From: Acidobacteriota bacterium | GTDB taxonomy: Bacteria; Acidobacteriota; Polarisedimenticolia; J045 | NCBI GenBank assembly: GCA_017994815.1 | Contig: JAGOJY010000002.1 | Coordinates: forward strand, 56,001 to 120,000 | Direction: 5' to 3' | DNA: 64,000 bases | Part shown: in pieces, positions 1 through 8,244 of the stretch | Layout of the letters: every line of letters begins with the position of its first letter | How positions within the stretch are numbered: the stretch's first letter is position 1 | Position numbers and translations under genes: made by a program | The notes under the pieces: generated by a model | The model's database searches: none | Seen by the model: only the letters and a program-made list of their open reading frames with translations | Told to the model about the DNA's origin: nothing

Positions 1-1176
1 GAGCGCCTCGGCCCCGCGCTCCGCCTCGGCACGCTGTTCCTCGCCGACGCGGCGCCGGACGCGGCGGGCGTGCTGCACGGTTCCTTGTACGTGCGCGGGT
101 CGGGCAACCCGCTCCTGAAGGGCGAGGACCTGTGGGCGGCGCTGCGCGAGCTGGCCGCGCTCGGCGTGCGGCGCATCCAGGGCGACCTCGTCGTCGACGA
201 CGGGCTGTTCGAGCCGCCGGGCCGGCCGGCGAGCTGGCCCGAGCGCGCCGTGTCCCACCCGTACAACGCGCCGCAGGGCGCGCTCGCGATCGCCTGGGAC
301 AGCGTCGAGGTGGTCGTGCTCCCCGGGGCGCGGCCCGGCGCGCCGGCCCGCGTGACGACCTCCCCGCTGCGCGAGGTCGCGCCGGTGGTGAACCGCGCGA
401 CGACGGGCGGCAAGACCGCCGTCTCCGTCTCGCTGGCCGATGCCGCGGCCGGGCGCGGCACGATCGTCGTCTCGGGGACGATCGCGCCGGGCGATCCGCC
501 GTTCACGACGTGGATCCACCTCGGCCAGCCGACCGAGGTCGCGCTCGGCGCCCTGGCCGAGCTGCTGCCGCAGGCCGGCATCGCACTCGGGGGCCGCGCC
601 CGCGCCGGGCGCGCGCCGCAGGGCGCGCGCGTGCTGCTCGAGCACGAGAGCCCGCCGCTCGACCGGCTGGTCTACGAGATCAACAAGAACTCGTCGAACT
701 TCGGCGCCGAGATGCTGCTGCGCGGGCTGGCGGCGCAGGACGGCGAGGTGCCGGCGACGACCGCGGCCGGCCTGCGGCGCGTCGCGGCCTGCCTCGCCGG
801 CTGGAAGATCGCACCGTCGGCGGTCGCGCTCGTCGATGGGTCGGGCTTCGGACGGCAGAACCGCGCCACGCCGCGGGCGCTCGTGCAGCTCCTCGCCGAG
901 GCGGCGCGGCGGCCGGAGTGGGGACCCGAGCTGATGGTCTCGCTGCCGCGGGCCGGCGAGGACGGGTCGTTGCGCCGCCGCCTGCGGGAACTCCGCGGCC
1001 GCCTGCGGGCCAAGACCGGGACGCTGAACGGCGTGGCCGCGCTCGCCGGCTACGGCACGACGCCGTCGGGGCGGACGCTGGCGTTCGCGATCGTGGTCAA
1101 CCAGGCGCGGGGCGGCGGCGTCAGCTACCACGCCGTGGACCGGATCGCGCGCGCGATCCTGGTCGGGGCCCCCTGA
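1..1176 (+). CDS. dacB: D-alanyl-D-alanine carboxypeptidase/endopeptidase PBP4 (5' end outside window)
   Basis: Periplasmic serine peptidase of the S13/PBP4 family, which trims and cross-link-cleaves peptidoglycan. The reading frame is open from base 1, so the N-terminus, including the S-x-x-K nucleophile motif, lies upstream. Visible are the SxN motif (Ser-Ser-Asn, 691-699) in a YEINKNSSNFGAE context and the KTG triad motif (1012-1020) in RAKTGTLNGV, both typical of DacB. The early stretch HGSLYVRGSGNP matches the family's domain-II entry. It ends only 6 nt before the convergent bamA stop. Family assignment is firm; the start cannot be given. Confidence 0.93.
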   Translation, partial: ERLGPALRLGTLFLADAAPDAAGVLHGSLYVRGSGNPLLKGEDLWAALRELAALGVRRIQGDLVVDDGLFEPPGRPASWPERAVSHPYNAPQGALAIAWDSVEVVVLPGARPGAPARVTTSPLREVAPVVNRATTGGKTAVSVSLADAAAGRGTIVVSGTIAPGDPPFTTWIHLGQPTEVALGALAELLPQAGIALGGRARAGRAPQGARVLLEHESPPLDRLVYEINKNSSNFGAEMLLRGLAAQDGEVPATTAAGLRRVAACLAGWKIAPSAVALVDGSGFGRQNRATPRALVQLLAEAARRPEWGPELMVSLPRAGEDGSLRRRLRELRGRLRAKTGTLNGVAALAGYGTTPSGRTLAFAIVVNQARGGGVSYHAVDRIARAILVGAP

Positions 1177-1182
1177 CGGACG

Positions 1183-3807
1183 TCAGAACGGCAGGCCGAT
1201 CGAGAACTGGAAGCGCGTGGTCCGGTCCGGGGCGCACGCGCGGCCCGCGGCCCGCTCCTTGCCGCAGTCGATCTCCTTCACCGGCCAGCCGTAGATCAGG
1301 CGGATCGGCGCCTGGAACACCGGCAGGAAGACGCGGAACTCCAGCCCCGACGAAGCCCGCGCCTGCTCCCAGCTGAAGTCCTGCCCGTCGTCGTACACCC
1401 CGCCGGCGTCGAAGAAAGCGGCCATCGTCGCCGTCCGGCCGATCGGCACCCCCAGCTCGAACTGCACGAGCCCCATCTTGCTGCCGCCGACGTACGCCGC
1501 GAACGGGCTGCTGACCAGCTCGCCGTTGTCGGTCTGCACGAGGTAGCGGAACGGCGAGATCGAGCGGGTCTCGAACGCGCGCGGGCCGATCGTGTCGCCG
1601 CCGAGGAAGAAGCGCTGGAAGCGCGGCACGCCCTGGATGTAGCCCGGGTCGCGCACCATGTTGCCGAACTGCTGGATCCAGCCGACCTCGCCGTGCAGCG
1701 CGACGAACAGCCGCGGCGACAGCGGCCGGTAGATGCTGGCCTCGACCCGCGGCCGGAAGAAGTTGCTGTCCCCGCCGAAGAACTCGCCGGCGACCTGCGG
1801 CGTGAAGGTGAAGGTGAGCCCGCGGGTCGGCCGCAGGTAGTTGTTGACCTGGTTGTAGGAGAAGACGGGGGTCAGCGTGGCGATCCGCGTGGACACGGCG
1901 TCGAACTGCTGCGAGAGGTCGAAGGTGTCGGACTCGACGCTCTCGTAGCCGTAGGTGAGCTGGATCTGCGAGAAGTTCCGGATCCTTTTGCCGAGCGTGA
2001 TCGAGCCGCCGGTGCTGGTCTGGTTCAGGTCCTGCCGCGCACCGGTGATGTCGGTGCCGGCGCCGAAATCCAGGCTGCGGCGGTAGAGCGAGATCCCGAA
2101 GGTGTAGGGGCGGCCGAGGAACCAGCGCTCGACGAACGACAGCGAGGCCTGGTTGGAGCGACCGCCGAACGCGAGGTAGGCGCTGAGCGACTCGCCGCGC
2201 CCGAGGAAGTTGCGGGTCTGGTAGCTGGCGAGGAAGAAGCCGCCCTCCAGCTCGCTGTAGCCGCCGCCGACCTGGACCTCGTTGCGTGACTGCTCCTCAC
2301 CGGCGACCTTGACGTCGACCTGCTCGCGCTCGGGGACCGGCTCGAGCGCCGGCTCGCCGGTCGGCACCCAGAACCCGAGCTGCTGCAGCTTCGACATCGA
2401 CACGTCGAGCTGCGTGCGGTCGAGGAGCTTGCCCTCGAACACGTTGAGTTCCCGGCGCAGGACCTCGTCGTTGGTCGAGGTGTTGCCCGAGAACTCGATC
2501 CGCCGGACGCTGTAGGCCTGGTCCTCGTCGATCTCGAACACCACGTCGGTCACCGGCTCGCCCTCGTGGCGCTCGAAGCGCCGCGTGACGGCGGCGTAGA
2601 CGTACCCCTTCTGGCCGTACAGCGCCGTGATGCGCGACACGCCCGCCTCGAGCGCGCCGTCGGAGACGACGTCGCCCTTGGCCAACGGGATCCAGACCCG
2701 CAGGTGCTCGGAGTCGAACACGGTGTTCCCGCTGAACGTCACCTCGCCGAGCTTGTAGACCGGGCCCTCCTCGAGCGGGATCGTGATGTAGACCCACTTG
2801 CGCTCGTGCAGCGGCGGCTCCGCGTTCGCCGGCTCGGCCTCGGCGGCCTTGCCGAGCAGCGCGTTCGGGTCCTCCCCCGCCCGCTCGCGCTCCTTCGCCG
2901 CCTTGCGCTCCGCGCGCGCGGCGCGCTTCTGCGCCTTGCGCGCCTCGCGCTGTTCGGCCTTCTCGTCGCGGATCGCCTTGACCTCGACCACCGGCGGGCG
3001 CGCGTCGACGTCGAGGTAGCCGCGGTCGCGGTAGAACTGCAGGACGTTGTTGATGTCCTGCTGGTACTTGAGCGGGTGGTACAGCGTCTTGCGTCCCCAC
3101 GGCATGTAGAACCGCCACGGGCGCATCAGCTTGAGCTGGCGGCGCAGGGTGGAATCGCGGAACGCGTGGTTGCCGGTGAACTCCAGGTCGCGGATCCTGG
3201 TCTTGCCGCCGGGCTGGATCCGGAAGTAGACGCTGCGCGAGCCGGGCGAGACCTCCTTGACGTCGGCGTGGACCCGCGCGTCGAGGTACCCCTTCGTCCC
3301 GAGCAGCTCCTTGATGTGCGACTCGGCGCGCCAGATCCGCTTGCGGTCGAGCGGCGAGCCGATGGCGAGGGTGAAGTTGCGCTCCTTGAAGAAGTCCTCG
3401 ATCTGCTGCTGGTTGGCGATCTTCGACTTCTCGTACGAGACGCTGAGGATCGTCGGCCGCTCTTCCAACTCGACCACCAGCACCGCCCCCTGCTCGGTGC
3501 AGCGCCGCGAGAAGCGCAGGTCGGAGAAGTAGCCGCGGTTCCAGAAGCGGCGGAACTCGCGCGCGACGGCCCGCTCGTCCCAGCGGTCGCCGGGCTTGAT
3601 CGCCAGATCGAAGCGCACGGCGTCGGCGCTCATGCGCTGGTTGCCGCGGACCTCGATCTCGCGGATCACCGCGCACGGATCGTCCGCCGGCACGGCGAGC
3701 TGCGCCAGCGCCGGAGCGCACGCGACGGCGAGCAGGACGAGGATCGCCCGGCCTGCCAGGACCCGGGGCCTGAACATGCCGCGGATTATGCCGAAGACGG
3801 TGCTCAC
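1183..3807 (-). CDS. bamA: Outer membrane protein assembly factor BamA
   Basis: Central component of the BAM complex that folds beta-barrel proteins into the outer membrane. About 874 residues: an N-terminal signal peptide ending near APALAQ, several POTRA domains (recurring GN-x-x-x-S/T boxes such as VRGNQRM, FTGNHAF, FSGNTVF, FSGNTST), then a 16-strand barrel from about residue 509, ending in the aromatic terminus GLPF expected of an OMP. A very charged Lys/Arg/Glu/Ala-rich insertion at residues ~272-336 separates two POTRA units. The usual VRGF motif of loop 6 reads GPRAF. I chose the GTG at 3807 because it overlaps the stop of the upstream gene (GTGA); ATG 3777, 10 codons in, is the alternative. 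Confidence 0.95.
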   Translation of the reverse strand: MSTVFGIIRGMFRPRVLAGRAILVLLAVACAPALAQLAVPADDPCAVIREIEVRGNQRMSADAVRFDLAIKPGDRWDERAVAREFRRFWNRGYFSDLRFSRRCTEQGAVLVVELEERPTILSVSYEKSKIANQQQIEDFFKERNFTLAIGSPLDRKRIWRAESHIKELLGTKGYLDARVHADVKEVSPGSRSVYFRIQPGGKTRIRDLEFTGNHAFRDSTLRRQLKLMRPWRFYMPWGRKTLYHPLKYQQDINNVLQFYRDRGYLDVDARPPVVEVKAIRDEKAEQREARKAQKRAARAERKAAKERERAGEDPNALLGKAAEAEPANAEPPLHERKWVYITIPLEEGPVYKLGEVTFSGNTVFDSEHLRVWIPLAKGDVVSDGALEAGVSRITALYGQKGYVYAAVTRRFERHEGEPVTDVVFEIDEDQAYSVRRIEFSGNTSTNDEVLRRELNVFEGKLLDRTQLDVSMSKLQQLGFWVPTGEPALEPVPEREQVDVKVAGEEQSRNEVQVGGGYSELEGGFFLASYQTRNFLGRGESLSAYLAFGGRSNQASLSFVERWFLGRPYTFGISLYRRSLDFGAGTDITGARQDLNQTSTGGSITLGKRIRNFSQIQLTYGYESVESDTFDLSQQFDAVSTRIATLTPVFSYNQVNNYLRPTRGLTFTFTPQVAGEFFGGDSNFFRPRVEASIYRPLSPRLFVALHGEVGWIQQFGNMVRDPGYIQGVPRFQRFFLGGDTIGPRAFETRSISPFRYLVQTDNGELVSSPFAAYVGGSKMGLVQFELGVPIGRTATMAAFFDAGGVYDDGQDFSWEQARASSGLEFRVFLPVFQAPIRLIYGWPVKEIDCGKERAAGRACAPDRTTRFQFSIGLPF

Positions 3808-5894
3808 AGGCCGTGCGCCTCCTGGGTCAACCGGCGCGTGAGGATATCCGAGAGTTCCTGCCGCAGGCGGCCGGGGTGGCCGCGGGGGGAAGCCACCTCC
3901 TGCTCCCCGCCCTCGCCCTCGCGCAGGAGTTGCTCGCTCCCGCCCGGGTAGCGCACCAGCTTCCAGCTGCCGAGCCAGACGGCGTGGATGCGCCCCCCCT
4001 CGCGGGCGCCCGTCGCGGATTCCGAGAACACCGGCCCCGAGCGGGTGTCGCGCTCGGCGGCCGCGGACGACGCGATGTAGCGGCTCAGGTCCTCGCCCTC
4101 GAGCGTCAGCGACCGGCGCGGCCCGGCGAGCCCGAGCAGGCCGAGCACGGTCGGGCAGACGTCCACCAAGGAGCACGGTCCGGCGACCACACCGCCGCGC
4201 GCGATGCCCGGGCCGGCGACGATCCACGGCACGCGGACCACGGGCTGCGACAGGGCCGGCCCGGTCTCGAACCACAGCCCCTGCTCGCCGACGGCGGTGC
4301 CGTGCCCGGCGGTGACGAGGACGATCGTCCGCAGCGGCTCGCCCCGCGCGACCAGCATGTCCTGGAACGCGCCGACCGCGTCGTCGGCGTTCCGGATCTC
4401 GACCTCGTAGCCGAAGAGCCAGTCGCGCAGCGGCCGGCGCCGGTCGGCGGCCGCGGACCACGCCGGCGGCAGCGGCAGCAGCGCGTCCGGGTCCGCCAGC
4501 GCGGGGCGCAGGACGGCGCGCCCGCTCCACGGCTGCGGGCGCGGGTAGCCCGGCGCGCCCAGCTCGACCCAGGCGAACCACGGCGTGGTCGGGGCGCGCC
4601 CCAGCCAGCGCCGGAAGCCGGCCAGCGTCGACCCGGTGGAGCGGACCGGCTCGTCCCCCTTGCCCGTGAACGCGAGGAGCGGCCGGCCGGTCGCGAACCG
4701 CTCCAGCCAGTCGCGCACGGCCGTCACGTCGCGGTACTCGTGGAACAGCCCGCCGAGCCCCGTGCGCCGGCCGTCGAGCGCGCGCGACGAGACGAACGCC
4801 GCGGTGCGGTAGCCGTGGGCCGCGAGCAACGAGGGCAGCGCCTGGATCCCCTGGCGCAGCTCGCCGCTGTTGTTGCGCAGGCCGTGCGAGGCCGGGTAGA
4901 GGCCGGTCAGCAGCGACGCCGCCGCGGCAGCCGACGACGTCGACGGCGTCGTCGCATCGCGGAACAGCGCGCCGCGCTGCGCGAGGTTGTCGATGTGCTG
5001 CGTCAGCGAGGCCGGCGCGCCGTAGCTGGCCACGGTGTCGGTGCGCAACCCCGTGATCGACACGATCAGCACGTTCGGCCGCAGCCCGACCGACCCGCTC
5101 TCGGTCGGCACCGCGGGACCCGCGCTGGCGGCCGCGACCACCCCCAACGCGACCAGCGCGCCGAGCGCGGTCAGCGCCAGGCCCCAGCGCCCGCGCCGCG
5201 CGCGCAGGACCGCCACCGGCAGCAGGAGGAAGATCCCGAGCGCCGCGAGCACCACGGCCGCGGCGACGCCGAGCAGCACCCCGGGCGCGTGCTGGCCGGG
5301 GCCGGCCGGCGGAGCGAGGTCGACGACGAACGGGGCGAAGAGCAGCAGGGCCGCCGTGGTCCAGCGGCCGGCCTCGTAACGCCCCGGCGTGCCGAGCCCC
5401 GCGCGGCGGGGCAGCATCGCGGCGAGCGCACCGAACCCCGCTCCCGCGAGGACGCCGGTCACCAGCGCGAGCGTCCCGGCGAGCGCGAACGCGGCCAGCG
5501 GTTCGAAGCCGAGGAGCGACGCGCCCGGATCGGCGAGCAGCAGGTGCACGAGGTCCGCGACCAGCGCGACGAGCGCGAAGCCGGCCCCGATCCACGCGCC
5601 GGTGCGCGCCGCCGAGCCGGGCGTCGCCGGGAGGTCGCGCGGCGAAAGCCCCTGGCGGGCGAAGAACGCGACCAGCCGCCCTTCGAGCCCCGACCCGCGC
5701 GAGGCGACCAACAGGCGCAGCGCCGCGAACAAGCCGAAGAACTGCAGCGGCCCGGCGATGCTGCGCATGCTGAGCTGCAGCCCGCCGAGGTCGATCCGTG
5801 TGCCGCCGGTCCCGAGCACCACGACCAGCGCCAGGCCCGAGACGATCAAGCCGGAGTTGGCCACGCGTGCGATCACGCGCCGGGTCGACACCAT
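3804..5894 (-). CDS. Membrane-anchored sulfatase/alkaline-phosphatase-superfamily protein, apparently catalytically degenerate
   Basis: About 696 residues. The first ~250 are hydrophobic with several predicted membrane spans; the rest is a sulfatase-like periplasmic domain (PNVLIVSITGLRTDT near 278, ASLLTGLYPASHGLR near 325, VLVTAGHGTAVGEQGLW near 530). Active members normally have Asp in the first motif, C/S-x-P-S-R or a Thr equivalent at the nucleophile, and DHG late in the domain. Here these read SITGLR, S-A-A-A-A and AGHG, so at least two metal-ligand Asp residues and the Arg are missing. The stop overlaps the bamA start, implying co-translation. The role is unknown; an envelope scaffold or sensor rather than a hydrolase is inference. 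Confidence 0.8.
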   Translation of the reverse strand: MVSTRRVIARVANSGLIVSGLALVVVLGTGGTRIDLGGLQLSMRSIAGPLQFFGLFAALRLLVASRGSGLEGRLVAFFARQGLSPRDLPATPGSAARTGAWIGAGFALVALVADLVHLLLADPGASLLGFEPLAAFALAGTLALVTGVLAGAGFGALAAMLPRRAGLGTPGRYEAGRWTTAALLLFAPFVVDLAPPAGPGQHAPGVLLGVAAAVVLAALGIFLLLPVAVLRARRGRWGLALTALGALVALGVVAAASAGPAVPTESGSVGLRPNVLIVSITGLRTDTVASYGAPASLTQHIDNLAQRGALFRDATTPSTSSAAAAASLLTGLYPASHGLRNNSGELRQGIQALPSLLAAHGYRTAAFVSSRALDGRRTGLGGLFHEYRDVTAVRDWLERFATGRPLLAFTGKGDEPVRSTGSTLAGFRRWLGRAPTTPWFAWVELGAPGYPRPQPWSGRAVLRPALADPDALLPLPPAWSAAADRRRPLRDWLFGYEVEIRNADDAVGAFQDMLVARGEPLRTIVLVTAGHGTAVGEQGLWFETGPALSQPVVRVPWIVAGPGIARGGVVAGPCSLVDVCPTVLGLLGLAGPRRSLTLEGEDLSRYIASSAAAERDTRSGPVFSESATGAREGGRIHAVWLGSWKLVRYPGGSEQLLREGEGGEQEVASPRGHPGRLRQELSDILTRRLTQEAHGL

Positions 5895-6086
5895 GCGGAG
5901 TCCGTCCGGCCGGGAAGACGGGACGCGGGCCGTTGCAGCCGAACGGACAGGGGCGTTTCCCGCGCGGCTGCCTGTCGAACGGGGACGCCTCGGGCTGCGG
6001 GCCGGGTCGCGCTACCGGCTGCGCCAGGCAGCGAGCCGATATTCTATGCGGCACCGCGGGCGCCGCCACGCGGGGAGGAGCCGCAC

Positions 6087-6320
6087 GTGGGCGCGAGGCA
6101 AGGCATCGCGGAACTCCTGGACCAGATGGTCGGCGGGCAGAAAGCGCGGCTCGCCGCGCTCGGCCGCCGCATCCGGCCCGGGCTGGCCGAGGAGGACCTC
6201 GTCAGCCCGGACGACGTTCCGCAACTGCGCGACGACCCGCACTTCATGTACGAGGCGGGCGTGCTGGCGGGGCTCTTGGCGGCGCAGGCCGCGCTGCGGG
6301 CGTGGGAGCGGGAGGATTGA
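6087..6320 (+). CDS. Small conserved hypothetical protein (77 aa)
   Basis: GTG start 6 nt after a strong GGAGGAG ribosome site (about 6075-6081). The product is acidic with no signal or membrane segment and carries a compact pattern: LLDQMVGGQKARL near the start, then LVSPDDVPQLRDDPHFMYEAG and a C-terminal Ala/Leu helix. I recall small proteins with this P-D/H-D-x-P-Q-L-x-x-x-P-x-F-x-Y-E-x-G layout in other bacteria but know no function. It stands alone between the divergent sulfatase-bamA pair and the men operon. That it is a real gene is well supported by the start context; function is open. Confidence 0.7.
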   Translation: MGARQGIAELLDQMVGGQKARLAALGRRIRPGLAEEDLVSPDDVPQLRDDPHFMYEAGVLAGLLAAQAALRAWERED

Positions 6321-6322
6321 GC

Positions 6323-6402
6323 GGGAGCCCAGGGCCCATCGCAACGGGTGATGCTTACAGGGGGGAGGTCATGCCTTTGTCGACCCGTCGACCCGGGCTC
6401 CC
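6323..6402 (+). other. Hairpin-forming segment, candidate structured RNA or terminator
   Basis: The 190 bp between the small ORF and aroF holds nested inverted repeats. GGGAGCCC (6323-6330) pairs with GGGCTCCC (6395-6402) and extends by GGG/CCC past one bulged A; inside it ACGGGT (6344-6349) pairs with ACCCGT (6382-6387). No T-run follows, so a simple intrinsic terminator is unlikely. It could be a small non-coding RNA or a processed 3' UTR. I recognise no known RNA family. Confidence 0.35.
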
Positions 6403-6474
6403 AACGGCGAATCTAGGTGGCGGCGGGTGGGGCGTCCAGCTTGCCGGGCCGCGCCGGCCGGCCGCGGACCAGGA

Positions 6475-6483
6475 TGCTATGAT
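6475..6483 (+). promoter_or_regulatory. Extended -10 promoter of the aroF-men operon
   Basis: TGCTATGAT is an extended -10 (TG-N-TATGAT; five of six bases match TATAAT) 28 nt upstream of the aroF ATG. No convincing -35 sits at the right distance, as expected for extended -10 promoters. The predicted transcript start is near 6490. Confidence 0.5.
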
Positions 6484-6510
6484 CCTGCGCTCCAGGAGCC
6501 TGCGGACCCG

Positions 6511-7509
6511 ATGATCGTCACCGTCCGGCGCGGGGCCGACCCCGACACCGTCCAGAAGAGCCTGCTCGAGCGCGGGCTTTGGGTCTGCCGCCACGACGAC
6601 CCGCTGGGGCGGGTGCAGTTCGTCAGCCAGCCCTGGTCCGGGCACGTCGACGCCGAGGCCATCCGCGCGCTGGACGGCGTCGAGGCGGTCGCCGAGCCGC
6701 CCTCCCCCCACCCGCTGGTGGACGCCCTCGGCCCGCGCGCCGTCGTCGCCGGCGTGCCGTTCGGCGCGGGCGCGGAGCCGGTGCTGGTCGCCGGGCCGTG
6801 CAGCGTCGAGTCCCCGGCGCAGATCGAGGCGCTCGCGGCGCGGCTCGCGCCCCTGGGCGTGCGCTTCCTGCGCGGCGGCGCGTTCAAGCCGCGCACGTCG
6901 CCCTACTCGTTCCAGGGCCACGGCGAGGCGGCGCTGGACTGGCTGCGCCGCGCGGCCACCGCCCACGGCCTGGGCGTCGTCACCGAGGCGACCTCCGAGG
7001 CCGCGGTCCCGGCGGTCGCCGAGCGCGCCGACATCGTCCAGGTCGGCTCGCGCAACATGCACACCGCCCCGCTGCTGCAGGCGGTCGGGCGCGCCGGCAA
7101 GCCGGTGTTGCTCAAGCGCGGCATGGCGGCGACGGTCGAGGAGTGGCTGCTCGCGGCCGAGTACCTGCTCGTCGCCGGCGCGCCGGCCGTGATCTTCTGC
7201 GAGCGCGGGGTGCGCGGCTTCGACGCCTCGACGCGCAACCTGCTCGACCTCGGCGCGGTCGCGCTGCTCGCGCACGTGCACCGCGTGCCGGTGCTCGTCG
7301 ACCCGTCGCACGCGGTCGGCCGGCGCGACCTCGTCATCCCGCTCAGCCTCGCCGCGGTCGCGGCGGGCGCCGCGGGTGTGGTCGTGGAAACGCACGACGA
7401 TCCCGGTGCGGCGCTCAGCGACGGGCCGCAGGCGCTCACCGCGGCCCAGCTCGCGGACCTCGCGTTGGGACTCGCGCGCGGGACGCGGGCCGGGGACCCC
7501 CGGCGGTGA
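6511..7509 (+). CDS. aroF: 3-deoxy-7-phosphoheptulonate (DAHP) synthase, AroF/AroG-beta type
   Basis: First enzyme of the shikimate pathway: condenses PEP and erythrose-4-phosphate to DAHP. 332 residues with an N-terminal ~70-residue ferredoxin-like region ([14 protein letters not shown]) as in the Thermotoga/Bacillus-type enzymes, then a TIM barrel with AGPCSVES (about 92-99), [16 protein letters not shown] (about 120), KRGMAAT and DPSHAVGRR (about 270). An AGGAG site precedes the ATG. The stop overlaps menG (GTGA). Heading a menaquinone operon, it probably feeds chorismate to MenF; whether another DAHP synthase exists cannot be seen. Confidence 0.95.
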   Translation: MIVTVRRGADPDTVQKSLLERGLWVCRHDDPLGRVQFVSQPWSGHVDAEAIRALDGVEAVAEPPSPHPLVDALGPRAVVAGVPFGAGAEPVLVAGPCSVESPAQIEALAARLAPLGVRFLRGGAFKPRTSPYSFQGHGEAALDWLRRAATAHGLGVVTEATSEAAVPAVAERADIVQVGSRNMHTAPLLQAVGRAGKPVLLKRGMAATVEEWLLAAEYLLVAGAPAVIFCERGVRGFDASTRNLLDLGAVALLAHVHRVPVLVDPSHAVGRRDLVIPLSLAAVAAGAAGVVVETHDDPGAALSDGPQALTAAQLADLALGLARGTRAGDPRR

Positions 7510-8243
7510 GCCTGGCGGCGCCGCGCGATCCCCACGCCAGCACCGAACCGCGGCCCGGGAGCGGCGCCATGTTCGACCGCATCGCGCCGCGCTACGACCT
7601 GCTCAACCGCCTGCTGTCGCTCGGCCTCGACCGCGCCTGGCGCCGGCGCGCGGTCGCCGCGCTGCAGCTGCGCGACGGCGCGCGCGTCCTCGACGTGGCG
7701 AGCGGGACGGGCGACGTGGCGCTGGAGGTCCTGCGCCAGGTCCCCGGCGCGCGGGTGGACGCGATCGACCCCGCCCCGCGCATGCTCGAGCGGGCGCGGC
7801 GCAAGCTCGACCGCGCCGGTGCCGGAGCGCGCGTGGCGCTCGCGCTCGGCGACGCCGGGGCGCTGCCGTACGCCGACGAGAGCTTCGACGGCGCGATCGT
7901 CGCGTTCGGCGTGCGCAATTTCCCCGACCGCGAGCGCGCGCTGCGCGAGATGGCGCGCGTCACGCGCCCGGGCGGTCGCGTGGTCGTGCTGGAGCTGATG
8001 GAGCCGCGGCACGGCCTGCTCGGCGCCCTGGCCCGCTTCTACTGCCGGCGCTTCGTGCCCGCGGCCGGGGCACTCCTGTCCGGCGAACGCGAGTACCGCT
8101 ACCTGCAGCAGTCGATGGCGGCGTTCCCGCCGCCGGCGGAGTTCGCGCAGCTCCTCGGCCGGGCCGGCCTGTCCGCGCCGAGCGTCGAGCCGCTGACGTT
8201 CGGCGTGAGCTGCCTGTTCGTGGCGCGGCGGCCGGGCGCCTGA
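7506..8243 (+). CDS. menG: Demethylmenaquinone methyltransferase (UbiE/MenG family)
   Basis: SAM-dependent C-methyltransferase for the last step of menaquinone synthesis. 245 residues; family signatures are [20 protein letters not shown], the SAM loop [13 protein letters not shown] (about 62-74), [15 protein letters not shown] and the late [12 protein letters not shown]. The start is a GTG overlapping the aroF stop. Surrounded only by men genes, it is assigned to menaquinone rather than ubiquinone. The N-terminus carries about 20 extra residues before the family core, so an internal start such as ATG 7569 is possible. Confidence 0.92.
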   Translation: MSLAAPRDPHASTEPRPGSGAMFDRIAPRYDLLNRLLSLGLDRAWRRRAVAALQLRDGARVLDVASGTGDVALEVLRQVPGARVDAIDPAPRMLERARRKLDRAGAGARVALALGDAGALPYADESFDGAIVAFGVRNFPDRERALREMARVTRPGGRVVVLELMEPRHGLLGALARFYCRRFVPAAGALLSGEREYRYLQQSMAAFPPPAEFAQLLGRAGLSAPSVEPLTFGVSCLFVARRPGA

Positions 8244-8244
8244 A

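Noticed and set aside
1183..6069. Single 1628-codon minus-strand frame covering bamA and the sulfatase region
   Set aside because: Only the bamA part is native; the upstream part is an antisense/alternative-frame reading of the sulfatase gene typical of high GC.
3813..6320. 835-codon plus-strand frame
   Set aside because: It is a shadow of the sulfatase gene on the other strand except for its last 77 codons, which I keep as a separate small gene.
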